Counted from the stretch's first letter, positions 55,450-64,000 are shown. The stretch is DNA of 64,000 nucleotides from Deltaproteobacteria bacterium (GCA_021777755.1 JAJYDE010000012.1:1-64000); one strand, 5' to 3'. Notes: a model not told the origin generated them from the letters alone. Numbers and translations: made by a program.

Positions 55450-55575
55450 ATGGCCGAAAACAAGGAGCTTCCCATGGCCGGGAAGAAGCGGACCGGTTGC
55501 GGGTGCGGCTGTACTGCCTCACCGCGCAAGGATGCCAAGACACTGAAGCTGGCAGCCGAAGAACCTGAGAAGTAA
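55450..55575 (+). CDS. 41-residue Cys-rich small protein
   Basis: ATG at 55450 preceded by AAAGGAGGTGATAGCG, an excellent ribosome binding site. Sequence MAENKELPMAGKKRT then GCGCGCTAS (four Cys separated by single Gly), then KTLKLAAEEPEK. A CGCGC-type knot could bind Zn or a small cluster. Not recognised as a named family. It lies between the acyl-CoA dehydrogenase remnant and the thioesterase. Too short for automatic gene calling in many pipelines. Confidence 0.65.
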   Translation: MAENKELPMAGKKRTGCGCGCTASPRKDAKTLKLAAEEPEK

Positions 55576-55815
55576 AGAACCTTGCCCTAACAAAGACGAC
55601 CTGAGTGGAATTGAAGGCTACTATCCCACTCGGGTCGATCATAACATTGACGGAAAACAGTTGTTTTTTATCAAGGGATCTTTGCCGTCGCTATACCCAC
55701 GCCAACCATCTCATTATCAAGTTTGTTGATCATGAAAAACATTGACGGATTTGCAGCGCCCATGATAATCGCGGAAACTGATATTGACAGTGTTTTCCGT
55801 TCAGGAGTCGAAACG

Positions 55816-56271
55816 ATGCGGAGCTGCGTGCCTCAAGACGAAAATTTCGAGAGGCGAATACGAGAGAGCTTCTCGAAACAAAATCTGATGAAAACCATCG
55901 GAGCCACTCTTTCGAGGGTACTCCCCGGGGAAGTGGAAATCTCACTTGAATTTCGAGATGATTTGACCCAGCAGCACGGCTTCATACATGCCGGGGTCGT
56001 CGCCGCCCTCGCGGACACGGCCTGCGGCTTTGCCGCCTTCAGCCTTATGGCTCCCGATGCCGCGGTGCTCACGGTAGAATACAAAATCAATCTGCTCTCC
56101 CCGGCCATCGGGGAATCATTGGTTGCATGCGGCAGGGTTATCAAGCCGGGGCGCACCCTTACGGTGTGTTCAGGAGATGTATTTGCATTGAAAGATGGAG
56201 AGAAAAAGATTGTGGCGACCATGTCCGCCACAATGATGAGCATTCGTGGGCGGGAAGGGTTGACAGGGTGA
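55816..56271 (+). CDS. hotdog-fold thioesterase, PaaI-like
   Basis: About 151 aa. FSKQNLMKTIGATLSRV followed by QQHGFIHAGVVAALADTACGF is the PaaI hallmark, with His-Gly and the catalytic Asp of ALADTA. It hydrolyses aromatic or short acyl-CoA thioesters, rescuing CoA. ATG at 55816 chosen because AGGAG lies 8 nt upstream and the start matches the family; longer frame starts at 55732. Confidence 0.85.
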   Translation: MRSCVPQDENFERRIRESFSKQNLMKTIGATLSRVLPGEVEISLEFRDDLTQQHGFIHAGVVAALADTACGFAAFSLMAPDAAVLTVEYKINLLSPAIGESLVACGRVIKPGRTLTVCSGDVFALKDGEKKIVATMSATMMSIRGREGLTG

Positions 56272-56394
56272 AAAGATCAGGGAGCGCGAATTGCGCCCTG
56301 ATCCTTACAGGGTGGCCGGAAAAATCCAAAGCCTCATTTGTCCGGGCGTTCCGTGGCAAATGCCCCCCTGGTTGCATGAATGTCGGATTTATGC

Positions 56395-57576
56395 CTAAAA
56401 GGCGTTGCGCAGAAGGCGCAGGGCGTCATTTCGGGTGACATCGAGGGGATTGTATATCAGGCAGCCGTCGTTTAAGGCCACCTCGACTATGTGCGGCAGG
56501 TTCTGTTCGGTTACCCCCGCATCGCGCAGCCTTAGCGGAAGCCCGCAGAGCCGGTGCAGGCGCTCTCCGAGTTCGCGGACCAGCCGGATGGTCCGCCCGG
56601 CCCGCTCCACCGGGTCGTTGCCCCCTGGCTCGGCCCCGAGCGGTCCGGCAAGCTCTGCGATATGGGCTGCCACCCTTGGCAGGTTGAACTCCAGGCACCA
56701 GGGCAGCAAAATCCCGTTGGCCATACCGTGGGGAACGTGGCAGACCGCTCCGCAGGCATGGGCAAGGGAGTGAACGACCCCCACCGTGGAATTGGAAAAG
56801 GCGATTCCGGCAAAAAGGGCCGCATTGGCCATGCCGTAGCGCGCCTCCATATCCGTGGCGCCGTTTTCGGTGGCGCGGACCAGGTATTTTGCTATGAGTT
56901 CGATGGCCGCCTTCGCGAAAGCGTCTTCGATGGGATTTTTCTGCAGGTTGATGGAGGCTTCGATGGCGTGGGTGAGTGCGTCAAGGCCGGTTGCCGCCGT
57001 GATCTTCGGGGGCGCGGTGGCGGTCATGCGGGGGTCGAGCACCGCCACGGTCGGGCAGAGCTGGTCGGCGCTGAAGAGCATCTTGACCTTTTTTTCCTCG
57101 TTGAAGATCACCGCCGCCTTGGTGGCCTCCGAACCCGTGCCGGCGGTGGTGGGGACCGCGATGACGGGCAGAAGATCGGCCTCGATGTTTTCCGCACCCT
57201 GGATCTTAAGCAAGTCGTCGGTTTTTTCCGAGATGACGATGTTTGCGGCCTTGGCCGTATCAATAGAGCTCCCGCCGCCCACGGCCAAAAACAGGTCGCA
57301 GCCGTATTGCTCGAACAGCCTCGCGAGCTTGTTGGAGGCGATGTTGCTCGAATCGGGCGGCGCCTCGTCGAAAACATGGGCAATCGTGCACGAAGTCCCC
57401 TCGAAGGCTTGCTGAACACAGGTTATCAACCCGGCCCCGACCACCCCCTTGTCGGTCACCACCATGGCGGTCCTGCATCCCAACCGCTCCATGATCGAAG
57501 GGATCTTGTCCAAAGCGCCGTAGCCGGCCACGATTCTTCCCGGTGAGTAATGCTGATAATAGTTGGGCATGTGCAT
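56395..57576 (-). CDS. iron-containing (class III) alcohol dehydrogenase
   Basis: Protein of 393 aa. NAD-binding FLAVGGGSSIDTAKA and metal site complete: D and H in TGLDALTHAIEA, H in VVHSLAHACG and H in VPHGMANGILLP. The N-terminal domain keeps the usual Rossmann-like nucleotide fold. Oxidises an alcohol or reduces an aldehyde with NAD(H). Cluster with a metal-site-less paralogue, a 190-aa unknown and an aldehyde dehydrogenase suggests alcohol-to-acid oxidation. First ATG kept (57576); the next is two codons later. Confidence 0.92.
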   Translation of the reverse strand: MHMPNYYQHYSPGRIVAGYGALDKIPSIMERLGCRTAMVVTDKGVVGAGLITCVQQAFEGTSCTIAHVFDEAPPDSSNIASNKLARLFEQYGCDLFLAVGGGSSIDTAKAANIVISEKTDDLLKIQGAENIEADLLPVIAVPTTAGTGSEATKAAVIFNEEKKVKMLFSADQLCPTVAVLDPRMTATAPPKITAATGLDALTHAIEASINLQKNPIEDAFAKAAIELIAKYLVRATENGATDMEARYGMANAALFAGIAFSNSTVGVVHSLAHACGAVCHVPHGMANGILLPWCLEFNLPRVAAHIAELAGPLGAEPGGNDPVERAGRTIRLVRELGERLHRLCGLPLRLRDAGVTEQNLPHIVEVALNDGCLIYNPLDVTRNDALRLLRNAF

Positions 57577-57593
57577 GGCGTTTTTCCTCGATT

Positions 57594-58166
57594 TTAAAAG
57601 AAAGTCCTAACAAGTGCGGGGATGAGCGCGGCGTATATCCTGAGCATGACCAGGTACTGCGAGCGGGTAAACCCGGGGACGGTCCTGAAATTTTTCTTCA
57701 AAATGAACCCCGGAAGCAGGTAGATCATGATAATGTCGAGAATCCGGATCACTTCCATGGCCCTGCCGTTATCCCCCTTGATCAGGGCCCTGTTCTCCAC
57801 GGTGGCCTGGACCACCCCCATGTAAGTGGTGAAAACCATGACGGCCGAATCGAGATTTTTGAAAAGGATCGAGAGGTGGGGGTCTTTGAGCCCCGTACCG
57901 ATCATCCGGATCCTTCGCCCCTTTTTCTCAAGAGTTATGCAGGGCCCTTTGGGCTCCACTCCCAGGGCGAATCTTCTGCCTTCCTCCCAGTCGGCAAGCT
58001 CCCGTTCGCACTCCGCGCTGATGGAGCTCACCGCATCGAAGGCCGCCCCGAACACCCTCAGGGCTATGGCCATGTAGAGCCGCTTGGCCATCGATTCAAT
58101 CCGGCGCCAGGCTTTGAAACCTCTTGCGAAAAGCATGCTTTTCTCAACAAGGGTAAGTTCCAGCAT
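57594..58166 (-). CDS. uncharacterised protein between alcohol dehydrogenases, 190 aa
   Basis: Not recognised with certainty. Central part (GPCITLEKKGRRIRMIGTG, then DPHLSILFKNLDSAVMVFTT) has a pattern that loosely recalls SCP2-like lipid-binding proteins; the C-terminus is hydrophobic (ILDIIMIYLLPGFILKKNF). Spaced 8 nt from the metal-site-less dehydrogenase gene upstream and 17 nt from the alcohol dehydrogenase gene downstream, so co-transcribed. Confidence 0.6.
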   Translation of the reverse strand: MLELTLVEKSMLFARGFKAWRRIESMAKRLYMAIALRVFGAAFDAVSSISAECERELADWEEGRRFALGVEPKGPCITLEKKGRRIRMIGTGLKDPHLSILFKNLDSAVMVFTTYMGVVQATVENRALIKGDNGRAMEVIRILDIIMIYLLPGFILKKNFRTVPGFTRSQYLVMLRIYAALIPALVRTFF

Positions 58167-58174
58167 AAAATCTC

Positions 58175-59266
58175 CTAAAATGCCTCTTCAAGAAGCGTGA
58201 ACACCTCCCGGGCGCGGTCCTCGGGCAAAAACGGCCCGGCTTGGGCGACCTCGGCGATTTTTTCCAGTTGCTCCCTGGCGACTCCAGCCTCCCGCAGCCC
58301 CCGAGGAAGCCCGGGAATGCCCCGGACAAGGCTTAGCGATTCTCTCACGGCGACAAGTTCGGCGGCCGGCGCCCTCATCTCCCGCGCCACAAAATCGAGT
58401 CCCCGGGTAAGCAGGACGGCGGCGGCCATGCCTGCCTCAATTCCCCTCACGGCCTTCAGCCCATGGGCCGCCCCGGTGATAATGCCTCCGGAACATCCGG
58501 AGAAGGCGATACCGGCGTAGAGCGAAGCACTGGCCAAGGCCTGGTCGGCTTCCCTGGACCGTTTTTCATTCAACGCCGGCCCTAGAAAATTTTTCACCAG
58601 TCCGATGGCCGCTTTGGCGTAAATCACAACGATCGGGTTCGCCTCCCGCCCCGAGGCCGCTTCCAGGCCGCGCGCAAGAGCTTCCAGGGCGAAGGCCGCT
58701 TTGGCCGCCCCGCTCGCCTTCAATGTGGCCTTGGGGTCGAGCACCGCCATGCACGGGATGAAATTCTCGGAAAAATAATGGAGCGGCCGGTTTTTTTCCT
58801 CGTCGAAAAGCTCCGCAAGGTTGGTTACCTGGTAGCCCGGAGCATATGTGACCGGCACGGCAATAATTTTTGGCAATTTCATGGAAAAACGCCTGTCCGA
58901 CGGAAACTCCGCTCCCTCCAGAGCCACCGCCATCGCGGCCGCCTTGGCCCCGTCCATGACCGCGCCTCCACCTACGGCGATAAAGCAGTCGCAGCCGCTT
59001 CGCCTGAAAAACTCGGCGGCTTCGCCCGCGCCCGCCGCTGTAGCCCTTTCGCCCGAGAAGAAAACGCCCCCGCTCTTTTGGCCGCAGTCCGCAAAGGCCT
59101 GTTCCAAAAGATGAATGAACCCGGTTCGGCCCATCTCCTCGTCCAGAACAATCAGCGGCTTTTTGGCCCCGAACCTTCCCGCTTCGAAGGGCAGGTTGCT
59201 GACAGCGCGCTGCCCGGCGATAATCTTGGTGGGATGGTGGTGCTCGTAGCTATCCGGTAGTTGCAT
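58175..59266 (-). CDS. class III alcohol dehydrogenase-like protein lacking the metal ligands
   Basis: Protein of 363 aa clearly homologous to Fe-alcohol dehydrogenases: NAD-binding FIAVGGGAVMDGAKA and alignable helices. At the metal site TGLDALTHAIEA of the neighbour becomes AFALEALARGLEA (Asp to Glu, His to Arg); VHSLAH becomes ITGAAH (first His lost) and the PHG His becomes Ala. So three of four ligands are lost and the fourth is changed. It may bind nucleotide without catalysis, or act as a partner subunit. ATG 59266 has GAGGG 9 nt upstream. Confidence 0.8.
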   Translation of the reverse strand: MQLPDSYEHHHPTKIIAGQRAVSNLPFEAGRFGAKKPLIVLDEEMGRTGFIHLLEQAFADCGQKSGGVFFSGERATAAGAGEAAEFFRRSGCDCFIAVGGGAVMDGAKAAAMAVALEGAEFPSDRRFSMKLPKIIAVPVTYAPGYQVTNLAELFDEEKNRPLHYFSENFIPCMAVLDPKATLKASGAAKAAFALEALARGLEAASGREANPIVVIYAKAAIGLVKNFLGPALNEKRSREADQALASASLYAGIAFSGCSGGIITGAAHGLKAVRGIEAGMAAAVLLTRGLDFVAREMRAPAAELVAVRESLSLVRGIPGLPRGLREAGVAREQLEKIAEVAQAGPFLPEDRAREVFTLLEEAF

Positions 59267-59299
59267 GAGACTTGCCCTCAATTTTCCATCAACCCGTTA

Positions 59300-60913
59300 C
59301 TAAAGATCGGACCGAAACATCCTGGGAAGCGCCATCACCAGCATGAACACGCCGTGCAGGCGCTCGAAAAGATTTCTCCCGTACAAGAAGAGCGATATCC
59401 CTTTTGAGCCGTTGTAGATTTTTTTGCTGTGCGGGTGCCAAAACATCTGCTTTTTCGCAAAAGGCAAGATGTCGTCCACAATGCACTGCGGCTCGCTCAT
59501 CTCCGCAAAACCCAACTCTCCATGGGTGCGGCCGATCCCGCTTTGCTTGAAACCGCCCCAGGGTGTTTCCGCAAAACCATGGCTGAGAAGATGGTCGTTG
59601 ATTGTGACCGCCCCGGCCGCTATCTTCCGGGCTATCCTCTTCGCCTTTTTCCTGTCGCGCGACCAGACCGAAGCGGTAAGACCCAGGTGAGAATCATTTG
59701 CCAGCCCGATGGCCTCCTCGATATCCCCGAAAGGCATCACCGCGAGCACCGGGCCGAATGTTTCATCCTTCATGACCAACATGTCATGGTTTACTTCGCT
59801 CAGCACCATCGCGGCCATGAACCGACCCGGCAGCCCCCGGACCTCCACGGAACGCGCAAAAATTCGCGCCCCCTTTTCCAGTGCCTCCTCGATCTGCCCC
59901 CTTATGGTTTCCATCTGCCGCGTTGTCGTAATGGCCCCGATATCCACATTGAAGTCCTCGTCAGGACCCACGCGCAACGACTCGACCATTTTTTTCAAAA
60001 GCGCCATGAACTCCGGATACACCTTCCGATCCACATAGATCCGCTCGACTCCTCCGCAGCTCTGCCCGCCGTTTTGAATTCCGGCCCAAACCGCGCCGAC
60101 CGCGGCCCGCTTCAGATCGGCGTCCTCGCACACAATCATCGGATCGTTTCCCCCCAGTTCGAGCGAAACCGGCGTAAGGCTCTCCGAGGCCTTCTTCATC
60201 AGATATTTTCCAACCGCCACCGAACCGGTGAAAAAGAGCTTATCGACCCCGGCGTCCAAAAAAGCGTCTCCCGCAAGCCTTCCGGGAAGATTGACGTGGG
60301 TGAACACATCCGGGGGCAGCCCCGCGGCCTCGATGCAAGCCTTCAGAAGGTGGCCGACCGCCTGTGTCTCGGAGGCCGTTTTCAAAATAACACTGTTTCC
60401 AGCCAGCAGCGCCATGATCACTTCGGAAAAGGGTATCGCAAACGGATAGTTCCACGGCGAGATGATTCCGATCACACCGAAGGGCGTACGGTGAATCTTG
60501 CTCCTCTTGCCCAGAGCGTAGGTGATGATGTTGCCCTTCGCCAATCTTCGGGCCTTCAAAAATCGGGGCGCCTTGCGGCAGTAATAGCCGAGGGCCGAAC
60601 AGGCCGGAAATACCTCCGTTATCATGGCGTCAACACGGGTCTTGCCCGTGTCTTTGGATATGACCTCCGCAATTTCATCCAGGTGAGCAATGATGTAATC
60701 GCGAATCGCTCCGACAAGTTTTATCCTTTGCGCCAACGAAGTTTCACCCCAGTCCCGCTGGGCCCTCGCGGCCCGCTCCACGGCCTGACGGACCTCTTCA
60801 ACCGTGTTCACCCGGTACTTGCCAAGAATTTGCCCGGTGGCCGGGCTGGTGCTGACGGTAAAGTCCTCTTCCGCCCTGGCGCCATTAAAATCCTGCGAGT
60901 TTTGCGCAACCAT
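59300..60913 (-). CDS. NAD(P)-dependent aldehyde dehydrogenase
   Basis: About 537 aa. Catalytic Glu in SLELGGNDPMIV and catalytic Cys in NGGQSCGGVERI, plus the NAD region GVIGIISPWNYPFAIP. Oxidises an aldehyde to the acid (or CoA-independent). A C-terminal extension (LFLYGRNLFERLHGVFMLVM) is hydrophobic and longer than usual, suggesting membrane association. ATG 60913 has AAAGGAG 6 nt upstream. First gene of the alcohol-oxidation unit; divergent from the 733-aa orphan with a large dyad between. Confidence 0.88.
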   Translation of the reverse strand: MVAQNSQDFNGARAEEDFTVSTSPATGQILGKYRVNTVEEVRQAVERAARAQRDWGETSLAQRIKLVGAIRDYIIAHLDEIAEVISKDTGKTRVDAMITEVFPACSALGYYCRKAPRFLKARRLAKGNIITYALGKRSKIHRTPFGVIGIISPWNYPFAIPFSEVIMALLAGNSVILKTASETQAVGHLLKACIEAAGLPPDVFTHVNLPGRLAGDAFLDAGVDKLFFTGSVAVGKYLMKKASESLTPVSLELGGNDPMIVCEDADLKRAAVGAVWAGIQNGGQSCGGVERIYVDRKVYPEFMALLKKMVESLRVGPDEDFNVDIGAITTTRQMETIRGQIEEALEKGARIFARSVEVRGLPGRFMAAMVLSEVNHDMLVMKDETFGPVLAVMPFGDIEEAIGLANDSHLGLTASVWSRDRKKAKRIARKIAAGAVTINDHLLSHGFAETPWGGFKQSGIGRTHGELGFAEMSEPQCIVDDILPFAKKQMFWHPHSKKIYNGSKGISLFLYGRNLFERLHGVFMLVMALPRMFRSDL

Positions 60914-61014
60914 CATCCTCTCCTTTGTCCTGGACCCGCGGGCCTGTCCTCGGCCCCCGTTCATCCGCATGATTTGTTTTAGTCGGTCGCGGTTTCGAGT
61001 TCAAGTTGTTATGG

Positions 61015-61048
61015 TGTTTTACTAAAAAACATGTTTTATGGTAAAACA
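61015..61048. promoter_or_regulatory. 34-bp dyad operator between divergent genes
   Basis: TGTTTTAC (61015-61022) and GTAAAACA (61041-61048) are perfect inverted 8-mers, and inside them AAAACATGTTTT (61026-61037) is a perfect palindrome sharing the same centre. About 15 of 17 half-site positions match. It lies between the divergent aldehyde dehydrogenase and orphan genes. A TetR- or similar dimeric regulator site is likely; the regulator gene is not adjacent. Confidence 0.7.
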
Positions 61049-61076
61049 TCAAATCTTTCCGCACAGAAAGCCCCAC

Positions 61077-63278
61077 ATGACAAGAGCTGAAAAAGCACAA
61101 TCGGCCCTCGTTTCACTCTTTCCTTCGAAAGAGTCCCTGCGCCTGTTTCTACAAAACAAGGAAAACACGGCCATACTCGACTCAATCCTGCAGTTCGCCC
61201 TTCGAAACGGCCTGATGGAAAGACCCGACACGGAAAGCCTCGAATTGCTTCTCGATACCTCCTCACTGCCGGCAAACGATTTCAACCGGCCCCAAGACCT
61301 CACTTTCGAAGATTTCCTGGAGAAAAAAGCTGAGCTTCTCCAGGTGAACCTCTCGCTTCGCGCCCTTACCGCGCGGATAAACGCCCTGCTCGACGAGCAA
61401 AAGCTTCTTCTGCCAAAGATCACAAACTCCATGCTCACAAGGCTCAAAAAGGAGCCCGCCGATACCGACTATAAAAAAAATGTTCTCCGAAGCCTCGCCT
61501 TCTGGCTGGGCTATGAACGCCGCGGTCCGGCCCGCGGATGGAACTATGAAACCCTGCTTGGACTATGCGCTGAAAACAGTCTGGCTGAAAAAGTCGAAGG
61601 AGGCGCCCGCATCGGCTTTGCCGTCTACAGTCGCGGAGATGTTATAGATCATGAAATTTTGGGCTGGCTCAAAAAAACGGTGAAAAGCTACATCGACCGG
61701 TCGATAAGCCATTTTTCCCGCGGACGCTGGGGAAAGGTGCGCTCACATGACATCACCACCATCTATATCGATTTTCCCGGGGAACAGGACTGCGAAAATC
61801 CCGGCGCCTACCGCAGCTGTTTGCACGGAGCGGTTTCTCTTGCCCACCAGATTGCGATCAAATGGTCCCTGTCGCGCTACTGCACCAAAAACAGGTTTCT
61901 TTCAATAGGGATTGTTGCAGGAGAATTTGTCGTGCTGGATAACTACCTGCTGCCCATTCTCAACGCCAAACTGCCAAACGACCCGGTCATCCGGGTTTCC
62001 GAATACGCTCGTCAGTGCCTGCTGATAAACGACATCCGTGTTCTTCTGTGCCCCGCCCCCGCCGAGGCAAACCTTTTTAACGGCGAAGTCCTCTACGTCT
62101 GGTGGATCGACTCCTTCTGGACAACCCTCTACCTGGATTTCGTCTCCGAGTTGCTCGAAGACCCCCTCATGCAAAACAGTCCCGCATCGATGCGACAGCT
62201 CGACCGCCTGCTCTGGAAATTGCCCGAAGCAGATGGAAAAAGAGAAAAAACCGCCGTCAACGCGGTTTCCATCTTCTTGAAATCACCGAGTAATTCCATG
62301 CTGGGCGTGGAACTTGCCAAAACCCTCTACTACCGGCGCCGTTTCGAGGAGGCCCTGCAGATTCTGCAGATCACTCTTTCTCTCAGCCCGCGAAACCTCG
62401 TCGCCCGAACCCTCCGGATGACCCTTCTGGCCAATGCGGCCCTCGAGGCCCCCGACGCCCGAGCCGCGGAATGTTTCTTCCGCCAGGCCGAAAAGGAAGC
62501 CTGCTTCATCCAGGCCAACTGCGCATGCGAGGCCGAGGATTTCTACTGCGAATACGCCATGGTGAATATCGCCCGGGCCATGAGCGGGGTTCGAAACTGC
62601 CAGGCGCGGCCAAACCCGCTTGCGGGCGAAACATCGCGCGCCCTCAGGGACAAAGTCTTCTCCTTGCTCGATCAAGCCGAGGATTTATTCGAAAAGGCCC
62701 TGACCGTTTCGCCTTCCGGCATCCGCTCGGCCTATCTCCTATTGAGTGTCAGGCTCCTTCAAGCCATGTTGCGCCGAGATGAAGAGATTTTTTCCACCTC
62801 GCACCAGCCTTTTACCATCGACGCCCCGACCAGACGCGGGATTTTCCTCGACACAATGGGGCAGATCGGTTTGAGGCGAGCCAACCTGACGGAAAAGGAG
62901 CAAAGGGAGCACATTGAAAGTTTGCTCATGGCCAAGATCAAATGCCATGATGACGCGATCACCCTCGAAAGCTATCGCCCGACGATCTATTTTTGCTACG
63001 CCGTGGCCCTGGTCGAAGTCATGGCCCCGCGCTCCGACAGCCTTGTCGCCCTGGCCATCGATGCTCTGCGCAAGGCGGTTGAAATCGCCGGGGTCGCAAA
63101 ATCGATGAACATGTGCATCTATTCGGTAACCAATGTTTACAGCGAAATGATTCCCGCCGGTAAGTTTATCGACCATCTCGAAAATTGCCTCGATTTTTTG
63201 CAAAACCTCTCGAAAGCCGCCGATTCGGACACTCGCCTCGAAACCATGATGATGCTCAATTTCTACCGCCTTACGTGA
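61077..63278 (+). CDS. uncharacterised 733-aa protein with possible degenerate nucleotide-cyclase-like and TPR-like regions
   Basis: Not recognised. The middle (LSIGIVAGEFVVLDNYLL, then VIRVSEYARQCLL) has a strand-helix pattern loosely like class III adenylate cyclases, but the catalytic Asp/Lys/Asp set is not evident. The second half is helical with TPR-like pairs (RRFEEALQILQITLSLSPRN). ATG 61077 preferred because the earlier ATG at 61038 lies inside the dyad operator; no strong ribosome binding site is seen for either. Divergent from the aldehyde dehydrogenase gene. Confidence 0.6.
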   Translation: MTRAEKAQSALVSLFPSKESLRLFLQNKENTAILDSILQFALRNGLMERPDTESLELLLDTSSLPANDFNRPQDLTFEDFLEKKAELLQVNLSLRALTARINALLDEQKLLLPKITNSMLTRLKKEPADTDYKKNVLRSLAFWLGYERRGPARGWNYETLLGLCAENSLAEKVEGGARIGFAVYSRGDVIDHEILGWLKKTVKSYIDRSISHFSRGRWGKVRSHDITTIYIDFPGEQDCENPGAYRSCLHGAVSLAHQIAIKWSLSRYCTKNRFLSIGIVAGEFVVLDNYLLPILNAKLPNDPVIRVSEYARQCLLINDIRVLLCPAPAEANLFNGEVLYVWWIDSFWTTLYLDFVSELLEDPLMQNSPASMRQLDRLLWKLPEADGKREKTAVNAVSIFLKSPSNSMLGVELAKTLYYRRRFEEALQILQITLSLSPRNLVARTLRMTLLANAALEAPDARAAECFFRQAEKEACFIQANCACEAEDFYCEYAMVNIARAMSGVRNCQARPNPLAGETSRALRDKVFSLLDQAEDLFEKALTVSPSGIRSAYLLLSVRLLQAMLRRDEEIFSTSHQPFTIDAPTRRGIFLDTMGQIGLRRANLTEKEQREHIESLLMAKIKCHDDAITLESYRPTIYFCYAVALVEVMAPRSDSLVALAIDALRKAVEIAGVAKSMNMCIYSVTNVYSEMIPAGKFIDHLENCLDFLQNLSKAADSDTRLETMMMLNFYRLT

Positions 63279-63379
63279 TCGATTATCGCTCTGGATATTG
63301 TTCAATAAAAGCAGGAGAATCTCGCCGGATCGGCCATAATTGTAAAAGCGGGGATACATCTTTTGGAGCAATTTCGGGC

Positions 63380-63401
63380 GGGTGCCCTCCAAGGGGCACC
63401 C
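63380..63401. terminator. hairpin downstream of glnS
   Basis: GGGTGCC (63380-63386) pairs with GGCACCC (63395-63401) around an 8-nt loop between the convergent orphan gene and glnS. No T-tract on either side, so a weak terminator call. Confidence 0.4.
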
Positions 63402-63412
63402 GGATCGCTCGA

Positions 63413-64000
63413 TCAGGATTTCTTTACTATTCCTTCGGCTTTGGCCACCTTGGCCCAGGTGTCGCGAAGACCAACCGTTCGGTTGAAGACCATCTTTTCG
63501 GCCGTCGAATCCGGGTCTACGCAAAAATAGCCCAGCCGCTCGAACTGGTAGGTCGCCCCGGCGGGGGCACCGGCAAGGGCGGGCTCAAGTCTTGCCTCGC
63601 TGATCACTTCCAGTGAACCGGGATTGATGAAGTCCTTGAATGTCTGCCCGTTTTCTTCGCTGGAGGCGTCGGGCCGGTTCAGAAGGGTGTCGTAGAGGCG
63701 CACTTCGGCCCGGACCGCGTTGGCGGCGCAAACCCAGTGAAGCGTTGCCTTGACTTTTCTGCCGTCCGGCGAATCTCCCCCCCTGGTGGCCGGATCATAG
63801 ACGCAGCGAAGCTCGCTCACCTCACCCTTTTCATCTTTTACGACATCGACGCATTTTATGAAATAGGCGTAGCGCAGCCTCACCTCCCGTCCCGGAGCAA
63901 GCCTGTAGAACTGCTTGGGCGGATTTTCCATGAAATCGTCGCGCTCGATATGGATCACCTTTGAAAACGGGACGCTTCGAACCCCGGCCGAAGGGTCTTC
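63413..64000 (-). CDS. glnS: glutaminyl-tRNA synthetase, C-terminal part (runs off window)
   Basis: Partial gene, the last 195 codons. The C-terminal anticodon-binding beta-barrels are recognisable: [44 protein letters not shown], then [13 protein letters not shown] and [13 protein letters not shown]. The frame is open to the window edge (64000). Attaches glutamine to tRNA-Gln, a standard GlnRS of bacterial type. Confidence 0.93.
   Translation of the reverse strand, partial: EDPSAGVRSVPFSKVIHIERDDFMENPPKQFYRLAPGREVRLRYAYFIKCVDVVKDEKGEVSELRCVYDPATRGGDSPDGRKVKATLHWVCAANAVRAEVRLYDTLLNRPDASSEENGQTFKDFINPGSLEVISEARLEPALAGAPAGATYQFERLGYFCVDPDSTAEKMVFNRTVGLRDTWAKVAKAEGIVKKS

Overview
The window reads as a chromosomal segment of a strictly anaerobic Desulfobacterota (deltaproteobacterial) bacterium, probably a syntroph or sulfate reducer. 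The basis is gene content: a heterodisulfide-reductase-like HdrD/HdrA/MvhD operon with two in-frame UGA (selenocysteine) codons, a double-cubane (2-hydroxyacyl-CoA dehydratase-like) protein with its activase, paired class III CoA-transferases, an acyl-CoA ligase, an acyl-CoA carboxylase, Fe-dependent alcohol dehydrogenases with an aldehyde dehydrogenase, and sigma-54 regulation. No rRNA, tRNA, CRISPR array or intact transposon was seen. The taxonomic placement is inference.

Layout. 0-5.7 kb: a PAP2 phosphatase, a small Cys-rich protein, two stand-alone receivers, a three-PAS hybrid histidine kinase and a DUF5681 protein. 5.7-10.9 kb: a strong promoter with operator-like repeats drives hdrD-hdrA-mvhD. 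UGA replaces the HdrA cysteine in the CSMC motif (codon 75) and the MvhD cysteine in the CHWC motif (codon 19). 10.9-18.2 kb: housekeeping and stress genes (CysQ, methyltransferase, DUF4337, OsmC, DUF488, AlkA, two cytochrome c proteins) broken by decayed MFS and flavoprotein remnants. 18.6-26.9 kb: DUF1015, a TrmN6-like methyltransferase that apparently starts with CTG, a nickel-type ECF transporter (NikMN-NikQ-NikO) and a large UPF0182 membrane protein.

26.9-43.9 kb: a pseudogene strip, then an acyl-CoA ligase behind a sigma-54 promoter. Next comes a minus-strand operon of two CaiB/BaiF CoA-transferases (BbsE/BbsF-like), four small proteins (two Cys-rich), an MBL-fold/TPR hydrolase and two more small proteins. 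A sigma-54 activator lies directly upstream. Further along are a GNAT gene with a near-copy of the same sigma-54 promoter module, a Pat-type protein acetyltransferase with a shortened ATP-grasp region, and a U32 peptidase-family protein.

44-64 kb: an SDR, a YjbQ protein, an AT-rich orphan gene inserted beside a two-gene acyl-CoA carboxylase, and a five-gene overlapping operon coupling a double-cubane protein and activase to three genes that look like polar-lipid headgroup synthesis. Then follow a divergent ArsR regulator with a clear operator, an acyl-CoA dehydrogenase remnant, a 41-residue Cys-rich protein, a thioesterase, an Fe-alcohol dehydrogenase, a metal-site-less paralogue of it, an aldehyde dehydrogenase, a 733-residue orphan behind a 34-bp dyad, and the end of glnS.

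Working together (inference): CoA ligase, CoA-transferases, SDR, carboxylase, thioesterase and ADH/ALDH suggest anaerobic acid/alcohol oxidation through CoA thioesters. The Hdr/Mvh-type selenoprotein complex would handle low-potential electrons, Pat/GNAT may control acyl-CoA enzymes, and the sigma-54 activator may coordinate the CoA-ligase and GNAT promoters.
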